From: Mycobacterium sp. DL
Lineage (GTDB): Bacteria; Actinomycetota; Actinomycetes; Mycobacteriales; Mycobacteriaceae
NCBI RefSeq assembly: GCF_039729195.1
Contig: NZ_CP155796.1
Coordinates: 4,154,001-4,218,000 of the forward strand
DNA length: 64,000 bases
Reading direction: 5' to 3'
A program made the position numbers and the translations under genes. The notes below the pieces were generated by a model. The model made no database searches. It saw nothing but the letters and a program-made list of their open reading frames with translations, and had not been told where the DNA came from. This document shows, piece by piece, positions 1 through 9,408 of this stretch. The stretch's first letter is position 1, and the number at the start of each line of letters is the position of its first letter.

Positions 1-45
1 CTGCTGACCATGGCGGGCGAACGGCTGCTCGGCCTGCCGCGCTGA
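1..45 (+). CDS. fadE34: 3' end of an acyl-CoA dehydrogenase gene (probable fadE34), cut by the window edge
   Basis: The first 45 bases read LLTMAGERLLGLPR followed by TGA. The ERLLGLPR ending is the usual C-terminus of steroid-pathway acyl-CoA dehydrogenases; FadE30 and FadE31 in this window end with nearly the same residues. In M. tuberculosis fadE34 (Rv3573c) lies beside Rv3572 and kshB in exactly this relative orientation, so position supports the name. FadE34 dehydrogenates a sterol side-chain acyl-CoA. Only 14 codons are visible, so the identity rests on the tail motif and gene order. Confidence 0.6.
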   Translation: MLTMAGERLLGLPR

Positions 46-55
46 CGGACTGCTG

Positions 56-601
56 CTAGCTGAACGTCGTCTGCGAGCAGGCGGGCGGCGAGGCGAGGTT
101 CACGCCCGCGTACACCACCTGGATCTGCGAGCAGACGATGTAGTCGGCGTCCAGCTTGGGCTGGCCGGTCGCCCAGTCCGTGGGCCACGTGGTGCCACGG
201 AGCTGATACTTCTCGACCGGGCCGCCGCCGAAGTAGATGGTGGTGAACTCAACGGGGCCAATGGATTTGAACATCCGGGTGTTGGCTGCGTCGAAATCGG
301 AATCCAGGTAGACGTCACGGTCCATCGACCGAAGGGTCGTGGATTGGCGGGCCCACAGGTCGTCGGGGAAACCGATCGGGCCCTGGGGGGTCAGCAGATT
401 CGCCCTGGCGGTGAAGAAGCACTGATTGGTGGCGCGCACGCAGTCCGCGCTGGTGTGGACTTCGAGTGTGTCGACTGCGTTCACCGGGATCGACGCGACC
501 GCGGTGTCGACCGCCGCCGAGGACGTGGCGGTGGGAGTGACGAGGGCGAGGGCCAACCACGCAGTCGCACCTATAGCGGACAGTCGAGCAAATCGTTTCA
601 C
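56..601 (-). CDS. Conserved secreted protein next to kshB (position of Rv3572)
   Basis: A 181-residue protein starting at GTG 601, with a strong GGGAGGAAC ribosome-binding site just upstream. It opens with a Sec-type signal peptide: basic MKR, a hydrophobic stretch to about residue 22, then a small-residue cleavage region (TSSAA) near residue 29. Two pairs of cysteines, around residues 54-61 and near the C-terminus, suggest disulfides in an exported protein. No catalytic motif is recognised. It lies 36 bp downstream of kshB on the same strand and is probably cotranscribed with it under KstR. The function is unknown. Confidence 0.75.
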   Translation of the reverse strand: MKRFARLSAIGATAWLALALVTPTATSSAAVDTAVASIPVNAVDTLEVHTSADCVRATNQCFFTARANLLTPQGPIGFPDDLWARQSTTLRSMDRDVYLDSDFDAANTRMFKSIGPVEFTTIYFGGGPVEKYQLRGTTWPTDWATGQPKLDADYIVCSQIQVVYAGVNLASPPACSQTTFS

Positions 602-637
602 GTGTTCCTCCCGGTGGCGCGAATGGTAGCCCGAGGC

Positions 638-1696
638 TCACTCGTCGTAGGTGACTTCTACCGAATCGGAGCGCGGGTGCGCCTGGCAGGCCAAGATCAA
701 GCCCTCGTCGAGGTCCTGCTGCTCGAGGACGTCGTTGACCTCCATCTCGACGTCGCCGGACTTGGTCAGAACCGCGCACGCGCCGCAGTGTCCTTCGCGG
801 CACGAGAACGGCGCGTCCAGCCCTCGGTCGAGCAGCACGTCGAGCAGCTTTGCCTTGCGTGGCCAGGATACTTCGTGGGTGTCACCGTCCAGCGTCACGA
901 CCGCGGTGGCCGGGCCTTCGTCGCTGTCGTCCTCCTCGATCACCACGGTGGCGAACGGGTCGGACTCCAGGGACTTGAACACCTCGATGTGCACCCGGTC
1001 GGTCGGAGTCCCCGCCGACTTCAGCGCCTCCTCGGTCGCCGCCATGAACGGTCCGGGACCGCAGATGAACGCTTCGCGTGCGCTGTAGGGGGCCACGAGT
1101 TCGGCCAGCGCGGTCGCGCTGGGCAAACCCTGCACCGACTCCAGCCAGTGCAGGACGGTCAACCGGTCGGGGTATTTCGCCGCCAGTTCGCGCAGCGTCG
1201 TGGCGAAGATGACGGAGTTCTCGTCGCGGTTGGCGTAGACGAGTGTCACCTTGCCGCCGCCCTCGGTCAGCGCGGACTTCAGGATCGCCATCATCGGCGT
1301 GATCCCACTACCGGCGGCGAGCAGCAGGAAATCGGTGTCCAGCGTCTTGGGCACGAAGGTGCCCGACGGGGCAAGTACGTGCATCCTCATGCCCGGGTGG
1401 GCGTTGTCGCACAGCCAGTTGGAGGCGTAGCCGTCGACGGTGCGCTTGATCGTGACGGTCAGCGGATCACCGGTGAACGGTGAGCTGCACAGCGAGTAAC
1501 ACCGGGCCACCGAACCCGTTCGATCGCTGGGCACCCGCAGCGTCAGGAACTGACCGGGTGCGTGGCGCAGTCGGTCGGCGGCGATCGCGACGCCGTCGGG
1601 GGCCTTGAACACCAGCGAGCGGGCGTCAGCGGTCTCCTCGATGACGTCGGCCACCTCGAGCTCGAGCACGTGGCTGCCGAGCGGCTCGTCCGTCAC
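638..1696 (-). CDS. kshB: 3-ketosteroid 9-alpha-monooxygenase, ferredoxin reductase component KshB
   Basis: KshB (352 aa) passes electrons from NADH through FAD and a 2Fe-2S cluster to the Rieske oxygenase KshA, which hydroxylates C9 of the steroid nucleus. The N-terminal two thirds carry the FAD-binding RCYSL region (about residue 66) and an NAD-binding domain with a GSGITP segment. The C-terminal plant-type ferredoxin domain has the cysteine set C299-x4-C304-x2-C307 and C337. The start is GTG 1696. The gene is divergent from hsaA as in M. tuberculosis, with KstR boxes in the shared upstream region. kshA is not in this window. Confidence 0.93.
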   Translation of the reverse strand: MTDEPLGSHVLELEVADVIEETADARSLVFKAPDGVAIAADRLRHAPGQFLTLRVPSDRTGSVARCYSLCSSPFTGDPLTVTIKRTVDGYASNWLCDNAHPGMRMHVLAPSGTFVPKTLDTDFLLLAAGSGITPMMAILKSALTEGGGKVTLVYANRDENSVIFATTLRELAAKYPDRLTVLHWLESVQGLPSATALAELVAPYSAREAFICGPGPFMAATEEALKSAGTPTDRVHIEVFKSLESDPFATVVIEEDDSDEGPATAVVTLDGDTHEVSWPRKAKLLDVLLDRGLDAPFSCREGHCGACAVLTKSGDVEMEVNDVLEQQDLDEGLILACQAHPRSDSVEVTYDE

Positions 1697-1723
1697 TAGA
1701 TGGCCCTCCCTCGCATCGATAAC

Positions 1724-1737
1724 TAGAACAGGTTACA
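1724..1737. promoter_or_regulatory. KstR operator, kshB-proximal
   Basis: TAGAACAGGTTACA matches the KstR consensus TnnAACnnGTTnnA at every fixed position. It lies 27 bp upstream of the kshB start, where the TetR-family repressor KstR would block transcription until a steroid acyl-CoA inducer binds it. Confidence 0.85.
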
Positions 1738-1791
1738 GAAATGCATGTGCGCTGGTCCAGCCACCACAGCAATGCGCTACTCGACACAAAT

Positions 1792-1805
1792 CGTAACGTG
1801 TTCTA
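1792..1805. promoter_or_regulatory. KstR operator, hsaA-proximal
   Basis: CGTAACGTGTTCTA matches TnnAACnnGTTnnA except for the first base (C for T). Together with the box at 1724 it gives each divergent transcript its own operator. It ends 71 bp before the hsaA start. Confidence 0.75.
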
Positions 1806-1876
1806 ATCTTTGTCCTAACGATCAGTTCTTCGCGCAAGCACTCATCGCCAGGTCCCAGTCTCCAGGAGGCAATTCC

Positions 1877-3061
1877 GTGACGTCCATTGAACAGCGTGAC
1901 GTGCAGGCGGTCCTCGCCGGCATCGACGATCTGCTGCCGCGGATCGCCAAGCGCGCCCAGTCCGCCGAAGAACTCCGCCGCCTTCCCGACGACACCGTCA
2001 GCGAACTCGACGAGGTGGGCTTCTTCAAGCTCCTCCAGCCCGAGCAGTGGGGCGGCCTGCAGTGCGACCCGACCGTGTTCTACGAAGCGGTCCGCCGCAT
2101 CGCCAGCGCGTGCGGATCGACCGGATGGGTGTCGTCCATCATCGGCGTGCACAACTGGCACCTGGCGCTTTTTGACCAGCAGGCGCAGGACGAGGTGTGG
2201 GGCAGCGATTCGACCGTGCGGGTGTCGTCCTCCTACGCCCCGATGGGTGCAGGCACCGTCGTCGACGGCGGATACCTGGTGAGCGGCGCGTGGCAGTGGT
2301 CCTCCGGCTGCGACCACGCGACCTGGGCGTTCCTCGGCGGTCCGGTGATCAAGGACGGCAGGCCGGTCGATTTCGGCAGCTTCCTGATCCCTCGCAGCGA
2401 GTACCGCATCGACGACGTCTGGCACGTGGTCGGTTTGAAGGCCACCGGCAGCAACACCGTCGTCGTCAAGGACGTGTTCGTGCCCAGGCACCGGTTCCTG
2501 TCCTACAAGGCGATGAACGACCGCACCGCCGGAGGGTTGGAGAACAACACCGCTCCGGTCTACAAGATGCCCTGGGGCACAATGCATCCCACCACCATCT
2601 CGGCCCCCATCATGGGAATGGCCTACGGCGCGTACGACGCCCACGTCGAGCACCAGGGCAAGCGGGTGCGTGCCGCCTTCGCCGGAGAGAAGTCCAAGGA
2701 CGATCCGTTCGCGAAGGTGCGTATCGCCGAGGCGGCCAGCGACATCGACGCCGGCTGGCGGCAGCTGATCGGCAACGTCGCCGACGAGTACGCGTTGCTG
2801 AAGGCGGGCGAAGAGATCCCGTTCGAACTGCGCGCCCGGGCCCGTCGTGACCAGGTGCGTGCCACGGCTCGCGCGATCTCGTCCATCGACCTGCTGTTCG
2901 AGAGTGCCGGTGCCACAGCGCTGCAGACCGATGCTCCTGTGCAGCGGTTCTGGCGCGATGCGCACGCCGGTCGAGTGCACGCCGCGAACGAGCCGGAGCG
3001 GGCATACCTGATCTTCGGCAACAACGAGTTCGGCCTGCCACCGCAGGACACGATGGTTTAG
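1877..3061 (+). CDS. hsaA: 3-HSA hydroxylase, oxygenase component HsaA
   Basis: HsaA (394 aa) is the flavin-dependent monooxygenase that converts 3-HSA to the catechol 3,4-DHSA using reduced flavin from HsaB. The protein has the acyl-CoA-dehydrogenase-like fold of group D monooxygenases and closely follows the known mycobacterial protein, including CGSTGWVSSI, WQWSSGCDHA and the C-terminal FGLPPQDTMV. GTG 1877 is chosen because AGGAGG sits 8 bp upstream and the product then begins MTSIEQRD, as in the family; the frame stays open further upstream to 1745 but through the operator region. It is the first gene of hsaADCB and is preceded by KstR boxes. Confidence 0.95.
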   Translation: MTSIEQRDVQAVLAGIDDLLPRIAKRAQSAEELRRLPDDTVSELDEVGFFKLLQPEQWGGLQCDPTVFYEAVRRIASACGSTGWVSSIIGVHNWHLALFDQQAQDEVWGSDSTVRVSSSYAPMGAGTVVDGGYLVSGAWQWSSGCDHATWAFLGGPVIKDGRPVDFGSFLIPRSEYRIDDVWHVVGLKATGSNTVVVKDVFVPRHRFLSYKAMNDRTAGGLENNTAPVYKMPWGTMHPTTISAPIMGMAYGAYDAHVEHQGKRVRAAFAGEKSKDDPFAKVRIAEAASDIDAGWRQLIGNVADEYALLKAGEEIPFELRARARRDQVRATARAISSIDLLFESAGATALQTDAPVQRFWRDAHAGRVHAANEPERAYLIFGNNEFGLPPQDTMV

Positions 3062-4875
<1,814 letters not shown>

Positions 4876-4909
4876 CTGGCGAGCGCTCGCGCGAGGAAAC
4901 ATCTAGCTA

Positions 4910-5476
4910 GTGGGTAGTCCTCCGATCGACCCCCGCACCTTCCGAAACGTGATGGGCCAGTTCTGCACGGGCATCACAGTGATCACCACGATGCACGAGG
5001 GCGTACCGGTGGGGTTCGCCTGCCAATCGTTCGCCGCATTGTCGCTCGAGCCGCCATTGGTGCTGTTCTGCCCGACGAAGCAGTCTCGGTCGTGGCAGGC
5101 CATCGAGGCCAGCGGCAGGTTCTGCGTCAACGTCCTGCATGAGAACCAGAAGGACGTCTCGGCCCGTTTCGGCTCGCGGGAACCCGACAAGTTCGCCGGA
5201 ATGGACTGGTCGCCATCCAAACTGGGGTCGCCGATCATCGAGGGGACCTTGGCGCACATCGACTGCACAGTGCACTCGGTGACAGACGGCGGCGACCACT
5301 TCGTGGTCTTCGGCGCGGTGCACTCGCTGTCTGACGTCCCGAAGAAGAAGCCGCGACCGCTGCTGTTCTACCAGGGCCAGTACACGGGCATCGAGCCCGA
5401 CAAGACGACCCCGGCGGATTGGCGCAACGACCTCGAGGCGTTCCTCACCGCGACCACCGACGACACCTGGTTATAG
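4910..5476 (+). CDS. hsaB: Flavin reductase HsaB, partner of HsaA
   Basis: HsaB (188 aa) reduces flavin with NADH and supplies it to HsaA. It belongs to the flavin reductase-like, FMN-binding split-barrel family, seen in FCTGITVIT, the segment GFACQSFAALSLEPPLVLFC, and a C-terminal region with PLLFYQG. The start is GTG 4910, 34 bp after hsaC, with GCGAGG upstream. In M. tuberculosis nat (arylamine N-acetyltransferase) follows hsaB in the operon. No nat is present here; the stop overlaps the end of a convergent hydrolase gene by 6 bp. Confidence 0.93.
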   Translation: MGSPPIDPRTFRNVMGQFCTGITVITTMHEGVPVGFACQSFAALSLEPPLVLFCPTKQSRSWQAIEASGRFCVNVLHENQKDVSARFGSREPDKFAGMDWSPSKLGSPIIEGTLAHIDCTVHSVTDGGDHFVVFGAVHSLSDVPKKKPRPLLFYQGQYTGIEPDKTTPADWRNDLEAFLTATTDDTWL

Positions 5477-6238
5477 CGTCGACTGCACGAACTCGACGAT
5501 TGTCTCGGCGACGTCACGGTGGACGGCTTCGTTGAGGATGTCGTGGCGCGCACCGTCGAACTCCACCAACTCGAGCGAGTCGATCTGTTCGGCATAGGCG
5601 CGCACCGCGCCGATCGGGGCGATGGGGTCGTTGACTCCGTGCACCGCCAGTATCGGCACGGTGAGTGACGGCAGGTCGGCGCCGAATCGGTCCCAAGCTC
5701 TGTCCAGTTCGCGGGCCAGTGCCACGCTGTCGGCGTCGACGAAGGCGAGCGGGTCGTTGGCCAGCGAGTCCAGATAGAACGGATCCGACGAGAGCCAGGC
5801 CGGGTCGAGGTCGAAGGACGTGTCGGCGTCGAGCAGCTCGGGCATTGGGATCAGCGGTGCGCCGGAGATGATCGCGGCACGGTACCGATCCGGCCCGTCG
5901 AGCAGTCGGAACAGCGTCACGATCGAACCGAACGAATGCCCCTGCGCCAGCAGCGGGAGGCCGGGAGTTTCGGTTTCGGCCAATTCGGTGAGGCTGTCCG
6001 CCAGCGCCGAACTGTCCTCGATGCGGCCAAAGTCACCGCGCGTGCCGGGGCTCAGACCGTGCCCGAACTGGTCGACGGCCCACAGATCGATGCCGGCGGC
6101 GTTGAGTGCGAACCCGTACCGGTGATACAGCCCGGTGTGCTCGCCGAATCCGTGAAGGAAGATGATGGCCGCCCGCGGTTCGGCAGCGGCCCAGTGACGG
6201 TAGTACGCGCGACCGCGTTCGTGCTCGATGAACGGCAT
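5471..6238 (-). CDS. Alpha/beta hydrolase, monoacylglycerol lipase / lysophospholipase type
   Basis: The 255-residue protein is of the serine aminopeptidase / monoglyceride lipase (Hydrolase_4) type. Visible elements are LHGFGEH (residues 28-34), the nucleophile elbow GHSFGS with Ser102, the acid in VNDPIAP and the catalytic His in GARHDIL. There is no signal peptide, so a cytoplasmic ester or lipid hydrolase is likely; the substrate is unknown. It lies 38 bp downstream of the LysR gene on the same strand and its 3' end overlaps hsaB convergently. It may take the place of nat at the end of the hsa operon but is transcribed the other way. Confidence 0.8.
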   Translation of the reverse strand: MPFIEHERGRAYYRHWAAAEPRAAIIFLHGFGEHTGLYHRYGFALNAAGIDLWAVDQFGHGLSPGTRGDFGRIEDSSALADSLTELAETETPGLPLLAQGHSFGSIVTLFRLLDGPDRYRAAIISGAPLIPMPELLDADTSFDLDPAWLSSDPFYLDSLANDPLAFVDADSVALARELDRAWDRFGADLPSLTVPILAVHGVNDPIAPIGAVRAYAEQIDSLELVEFDGARHDILNEAVHRDVAETIVEFVQSTL

Positions 6239-6276
6239 GCCATGACTGCATCAGGTGCGCGGTCGGAGTGCAAGGC

Positions 6277-7188
6277 TCACCGCCGCCCGAGAAGGACATC
6301 GCGCTGATCCTCCATGCGTGCACCGATCGCGTCGATGACCGCCGCGACCTCCGGACGGCGCAGCGTCTCGGCGCGGGTCACCAACCAATAGGTCAGCCGG
6401 ATCGAGACCGGCTCGGCCAGAACGCGGACCAGGTCGTCATGGCGGTCGGCCATGAAACACGGCAGCAGGCCGATGCCCGCTGCCGCCCTGGTGGCTTCGA
6501 CGTGCACGAACACGTTGGTCGACGTGACGGACTCCCGCATCGCCGGGGCGAAGCTGGTGGCCAGGTCGAGGTCGTCGACCTGCAGCATCGAGTCGATGAA
6601 GTAGACAAGCGGAAAGCGTTGCAGATCAGCGATGCTCGCGGGAGCGCCGTGCATGTCGAGGTAGTCCCGGGAACCGTAGAGACCCAGGCAGTAGTCGCCG
6701 AGTCGCAGCGCCTTCGCCCGGCGCACCGTCGGCTCACCCACCACGATCTCGACGTCCAGCCCGGAACGTTGTTGGGTGGCACGGCGGGTTGCGGCGACGA
6801 TCTCCACGGCCACCTCGGGGTGCTCGCGCTGCACCGCCGCGGCGGCGGGAGCGGCGATGTAGGCGGAGAACCCGTCGGTCGCCGATATCCGCACCACGCC
6901 TTCGAGCGCCCGCCTGCCGGCGGAATCCACAGCCAGCGAGCGAACGGCGGACTCGACGACCTCCGCGGCGGCCAGTGCATCGCGCCCGAGTTCGGTGAGT
7001 TCCCACCCACCGCCCACCCTGGCCAGTACCCGCCCTCCCATCGCGCGTTCGAGCGCGGCGATGCGGCGACTGATCGTGGTGTGGTTGAGCCCGAGTTCCT
7101 CGGCTGCCGTGGTGTATCGCCCGGTCCGGCCGACCGCCAGCAGGACGAGCAGGTCGTCGGGGCTGGGACGTTCAGGCATCAGGGCCAT
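6277..7188 (-). CDS. LysR-family transcriptional regulator of the adjacent 3-hydroxybutyrate operon
   Basis: A LysR-type regulator of 303 residues. The N-terminal winged helix-turn-helix includes YTTAAEELGLNHTTISRRI (first ~40 residues) and is followed by a periplasmic-binding-protein-like effector domain. ATG 7188 is chosen over an upstream in-frame start at 7248, which would add an atypical 20-residue leader and lie in the regulatory palindromes. The gene faces the MHS transporter operon, the usual arrangement for a LysR activator and its target. The effector may be 3-hydroxybutyrate or acetoacetate (inference from the neighbours only). Confidence 0.87.
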   Translation of the reverse strand: MALMPERPSPDDLLVLLAVGRTGRYTTAAEELGLNHTTISRRIAALERAMGGRVLARVGGGWELTELGRDALAAAEVVESAVRSLAVDSAGRRALEGVVRISATDGFSAYIAAPAAAAVQREHPEVAVEIVAATRRATQQRSGLDVEIVVGEPTVRRAKALRLGDYCLGLYGSRDYLDMHGAPASIADLQRFPLVYFIDSMLQVDDLDLATSFAPAMRESVTSTNVFVHVEATRAAAGIGLLPCFMADRHDDLVRVLAEPVSIRLTYWLVTRAETLRRPEVAAVIDAIGARMEDQRDVLLGRR

Positions 7189-7199
7189 GTGTGCATTTT

Positions 7200-7237
7200 T
7201 GCAGATGGTTACTGCAGGTTTGGTCATTGCCGCAATG
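7200..7237. promoter_or_regulatory. Palindromes in the LysR / transporter divergent promoter
   Basis: Two inverted repeats lie between the divergent starts: TGCAG-N7-CTGCA at 7200-7216 and the perfect CATTGC-C-GCAATG at 7225-7237. Paired sites of this kind fit recognition and activation half-sites for a LysR tetramer. Binding is inferred from position and symmetry only. Confidence 0.45.
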
Positions 7238-7294
7238 GGTAGCTGCATGAATACTCACAGGGTCTGTGGTCGGCGTCACAATGGAGGGAATCCC

Positions 7295-8665
7295 ATGAGC
7301 ACACAACATGAGCCGGGGACCGACGAGCCTCGGTCGGTGACCGCCGGCCTCAAACGCGTCGTCGTCGCGTCGATGGCCGGCACGGTCGTCGAGTGGTACG
7401 AGTTCTTCCTCTACGCCACTGCCGCGACGCTGGTGTTCAACAAGATCTTCTTCGCCCAGGGCACCAGCGAGGCCAACGCGCTGATCGCGGCGCTGCTGAC
7501 CTACGCGGTCGGATTCGTCGCACGCCCGCTGGGCGGCATCGTCTTCGGGCACTTCGGCGACAAGTACGGCCGCAAGAAGTTGCTGCAGTTCGCGATCCTG
7601 CTCGTCGGCGGTGTGACCTTCCTGATGGGCTGCCTGCCGACCTACGGACAGATCGGCATCTGGGCGCCGATTCTGCTGGTCGTGCTGCGGTTCTTCCAGG
7701 GCTTCGCGGTGGGCGGCGAGTGGGGCGGCGCGGTGCTTCTGGTCGCCGAGCACAGCCCGAACAAGGAACGCGCGTTCTGGGCCAGTTGGCCGCAGGCCGC
7801 CGTGCCCGTGGGCAACATGCTCGCCACGGTGGTGCTGCTGATACTGACCGCCACGTTGTCGGAGGAGTCCTTCCTGTCCTGGGGTTGGCGGGTCGCGTTC
7901 TGGCTGTCTGCCGTGGTCGTGGTGATCGGGTACTACATCCGCACCAAGATCACCGATGCGCCGATCTTCCTGGAAGCTCAGGAAGAGGTCGAACGGACCA
8001 AGGCCGTGTCCTACGGGGTGTTCGAGGTGCTGAAGCGTTACCCCCGTGGGGTTTTCACTGCCATGGGCCTGCGCTTCGCGGAGAACATCATGTACTACCT
8101 CGTCGTCACCTTCTCGATCGTGTACCTGTCGACCCATGTCGGCGCGGACACCGGTGACATCCTGTGGTACCTGTTGGCTGCCCATGCGGTGCACTTCCTG
8201 GTGATCCCGCAGGTCGGCAGACTGTCCGATCGGTACGGACGACGGCCGGTGTACATCGTCGGTGCCGTTCTCGCGGGCACCTGGGGGTTCTTCGCCTTCC
8301 CGATGATGAACACCGCGAACTACCTGATGATCATGGCCGCCGTCATCATCGGTCTGATGATCCACGCGCTGATGTATGCCCCGCAGCCGGCCATCATGGC
8401 GGAGATGTTCCCCACCCGGATGCGCTACTCCGGTGTCTCCCTTGGCTATCAGGTGACGTCGATCGTCGCCGGGTCGCTCGCGCCGGCAATCGCGACGTGG
8501 CTGCTCGACAGGTTCGACTCGTGGTTGCCGATCGCCTTCTACCTCGCCGGCGCCGCAGCGATCACCCTGGTGGCCGCGCTGTTCAATCGGGAGACCAACG
8601 GTCTCGACCTGAAGACGCTCGACGACGCCGACCGTGAGCAGCTCGCCAAGGCCGGCGTGCTGTGA
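7295..8665 (+). CDS. MHS-family metabolite:H+ symporter (major facilitator superfamily)
   Basis: A 456-residue, twelve-helix MFS transporter. The early segment with GTVVEWYEFFLYA and the loop GHFGDKYGRKK mark the metabolite:H+ symporter family (ShiA/ProP/KgtP type), and a second signature GRLSDRYGRRP sits after helix 6. ATG 7295 is preceded by GGAGGG. Its stop overlaps the next gene's GTG by 4 bp, so it is coupled to the 3-hydroxybutyrate dehydrogenase. The substrate is probably a small carboxylate such as 3-hydroxybutyrate or acetoacetate, inferred from the operon. Confidence 0.87.
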   Translation: MSTQHEPGTDEPRSVTAGLKRVVVASMAGTVVEWYEFFLYATAATLVFNKIFFAQGTSEANALIAALLTYAVGFVARPLGGIVFGHFGDKYGRKKLLQFAILLVGGVTFLMGCLPTYGQIGIWAPILLVVLRFFQGFAVGGEWGGAVLLVAEHSPNKERAFWASWPQAAVPVGNMLATVVLLILTATLSEESFLSWGWRVAFWLSAVVVVIGYYIRTKITDAPIFLEAQEEVERTKAVSYGVFEVLKRYPRGVFTAMGLRFAENIMYYLVVTFSIVYLSTHVGADTGDILWYLLAAHAVHFLVIPQVGRLSDRYGRRPVYIVGAVLAGTWGFFAFPMMNTANYLMIMAAVIIGLMIHALMYAPQPAIMAEMFPTRMRYSGVSLGYQVTSIVAGSLAPAIATWLLDRFDSWLPIAFYLAGAAAITLVAALFNRETNGLDLKTLDDADREQLAKAGVL

Positions 8666-9408
8666 GCGAGCTGAGCGGCCGCAGCGCCCTGGTGACCGGC
8701 GGTGCGAGCGGCATCGGTGCGGCGTGCGCACGGGAGTTGGCTCGCCGGGGCGCGTCGGTGACGGTCGCCGACATCGACGACGTCGCGGCGAAGTCGCTGG
8801 CGCAGGAGATCGACGGAAATGCCTGGGCGGTAGACCTTCTTGATGTCCAGGCGCTCGAAGAGTTGCAGCTGCAGACCGACATCCTGGTCAACAACGCCGG
8901 AGTGCAGAGCATCAATGAGATCGCCGAGTTTCCGCCGGAGCGGTTCCGGATGATGATGGCGCTCATGGTGGAGGCGCCGTTCCTGTTGGTCCGAGCGGCG
9001 TTGCCGCACATGTACCGCAGCGAGTTCGGCCGCATCATCAACGTCTCGTCGATCCACGGTCTACGGGCGTCCCCGTTCAAGGTCGCCTACGTCACGGCCA
9101 AGCACGGCCTCGAAGGTCTGTCCAAGGTGACGGCGTTGGAGGGCGGTCCGCACAGCGTCACCAGCAATTGTGTCAACCCGGGTTATGTTCGTACCCCGTT
9201 GGTGACCAAGCAGATCGCCGATCAGGCGAAAACGCACGGAATCGGCGAAGAACAGGTGGTGACCGAGATCCTGCTCAAGGAGAGCGCGGTGAAGCGACTC
9301 GTGGAGCCGGAGGAGGTTGCGGCGCTGGTGTGTTGGCTGGCATCACCGTCTGCTGGCATGGTGACAGGAGCTTCGTACACGATGGATGGCGGATGGAGTG
9401 CACGTTGA
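8662..9408 (+). CDS. Short-chain dehydrogenase, probable 3-hydroxybutyrate dehydrogenase
   Basis: A classical SDR of 248 residues with the cofactor motif TGGASGIG (12-19), NNAG (76-79) and catalytic Ser129-Tyr142-x3-Lys146. The segment with SSIHGLRASPFKVAYVTAKHG and the C-terminal TGASYTMDGGW are typical of D-3-hydroxybutyrate dehydrogenases, which oxidise 3-hydroxybutyrate to acetoacetate with NAD+. The downstream acetoacetyl-CoA synthetase supports that role strongly. Other SDR substrates cannot be excluded from sequence alone. Confidence 0.8.
   Translation: MSELSGRSALVTGGASGIGAACARELARRGASVTVADIDDVAAKSLAQEIDGNAWAVDLLDVQALEELQLQTDILVNNAGVQSINEIAEFPPERFRMMMALMVEAPFLLVRAALPHMYRSEFGRIINVSSIHGLRASPFKVAYVTAKHGLEGLSKVTALEGGPHSVTSNCVNPGYVRTPLVTKQIADQAKTHGIGEEQVVTEILLKESAVKRLVEPEEVAALVCWLASPSAGMVTGASYTMDGGWSAR

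Noticed and set aside
7172..8731. A 519-codon minus-strand frame opposite the MHS transporter
   Set aside because: The translation is rich in His, Gln and Arg, as expected for the antisense of a membrane protein gene.
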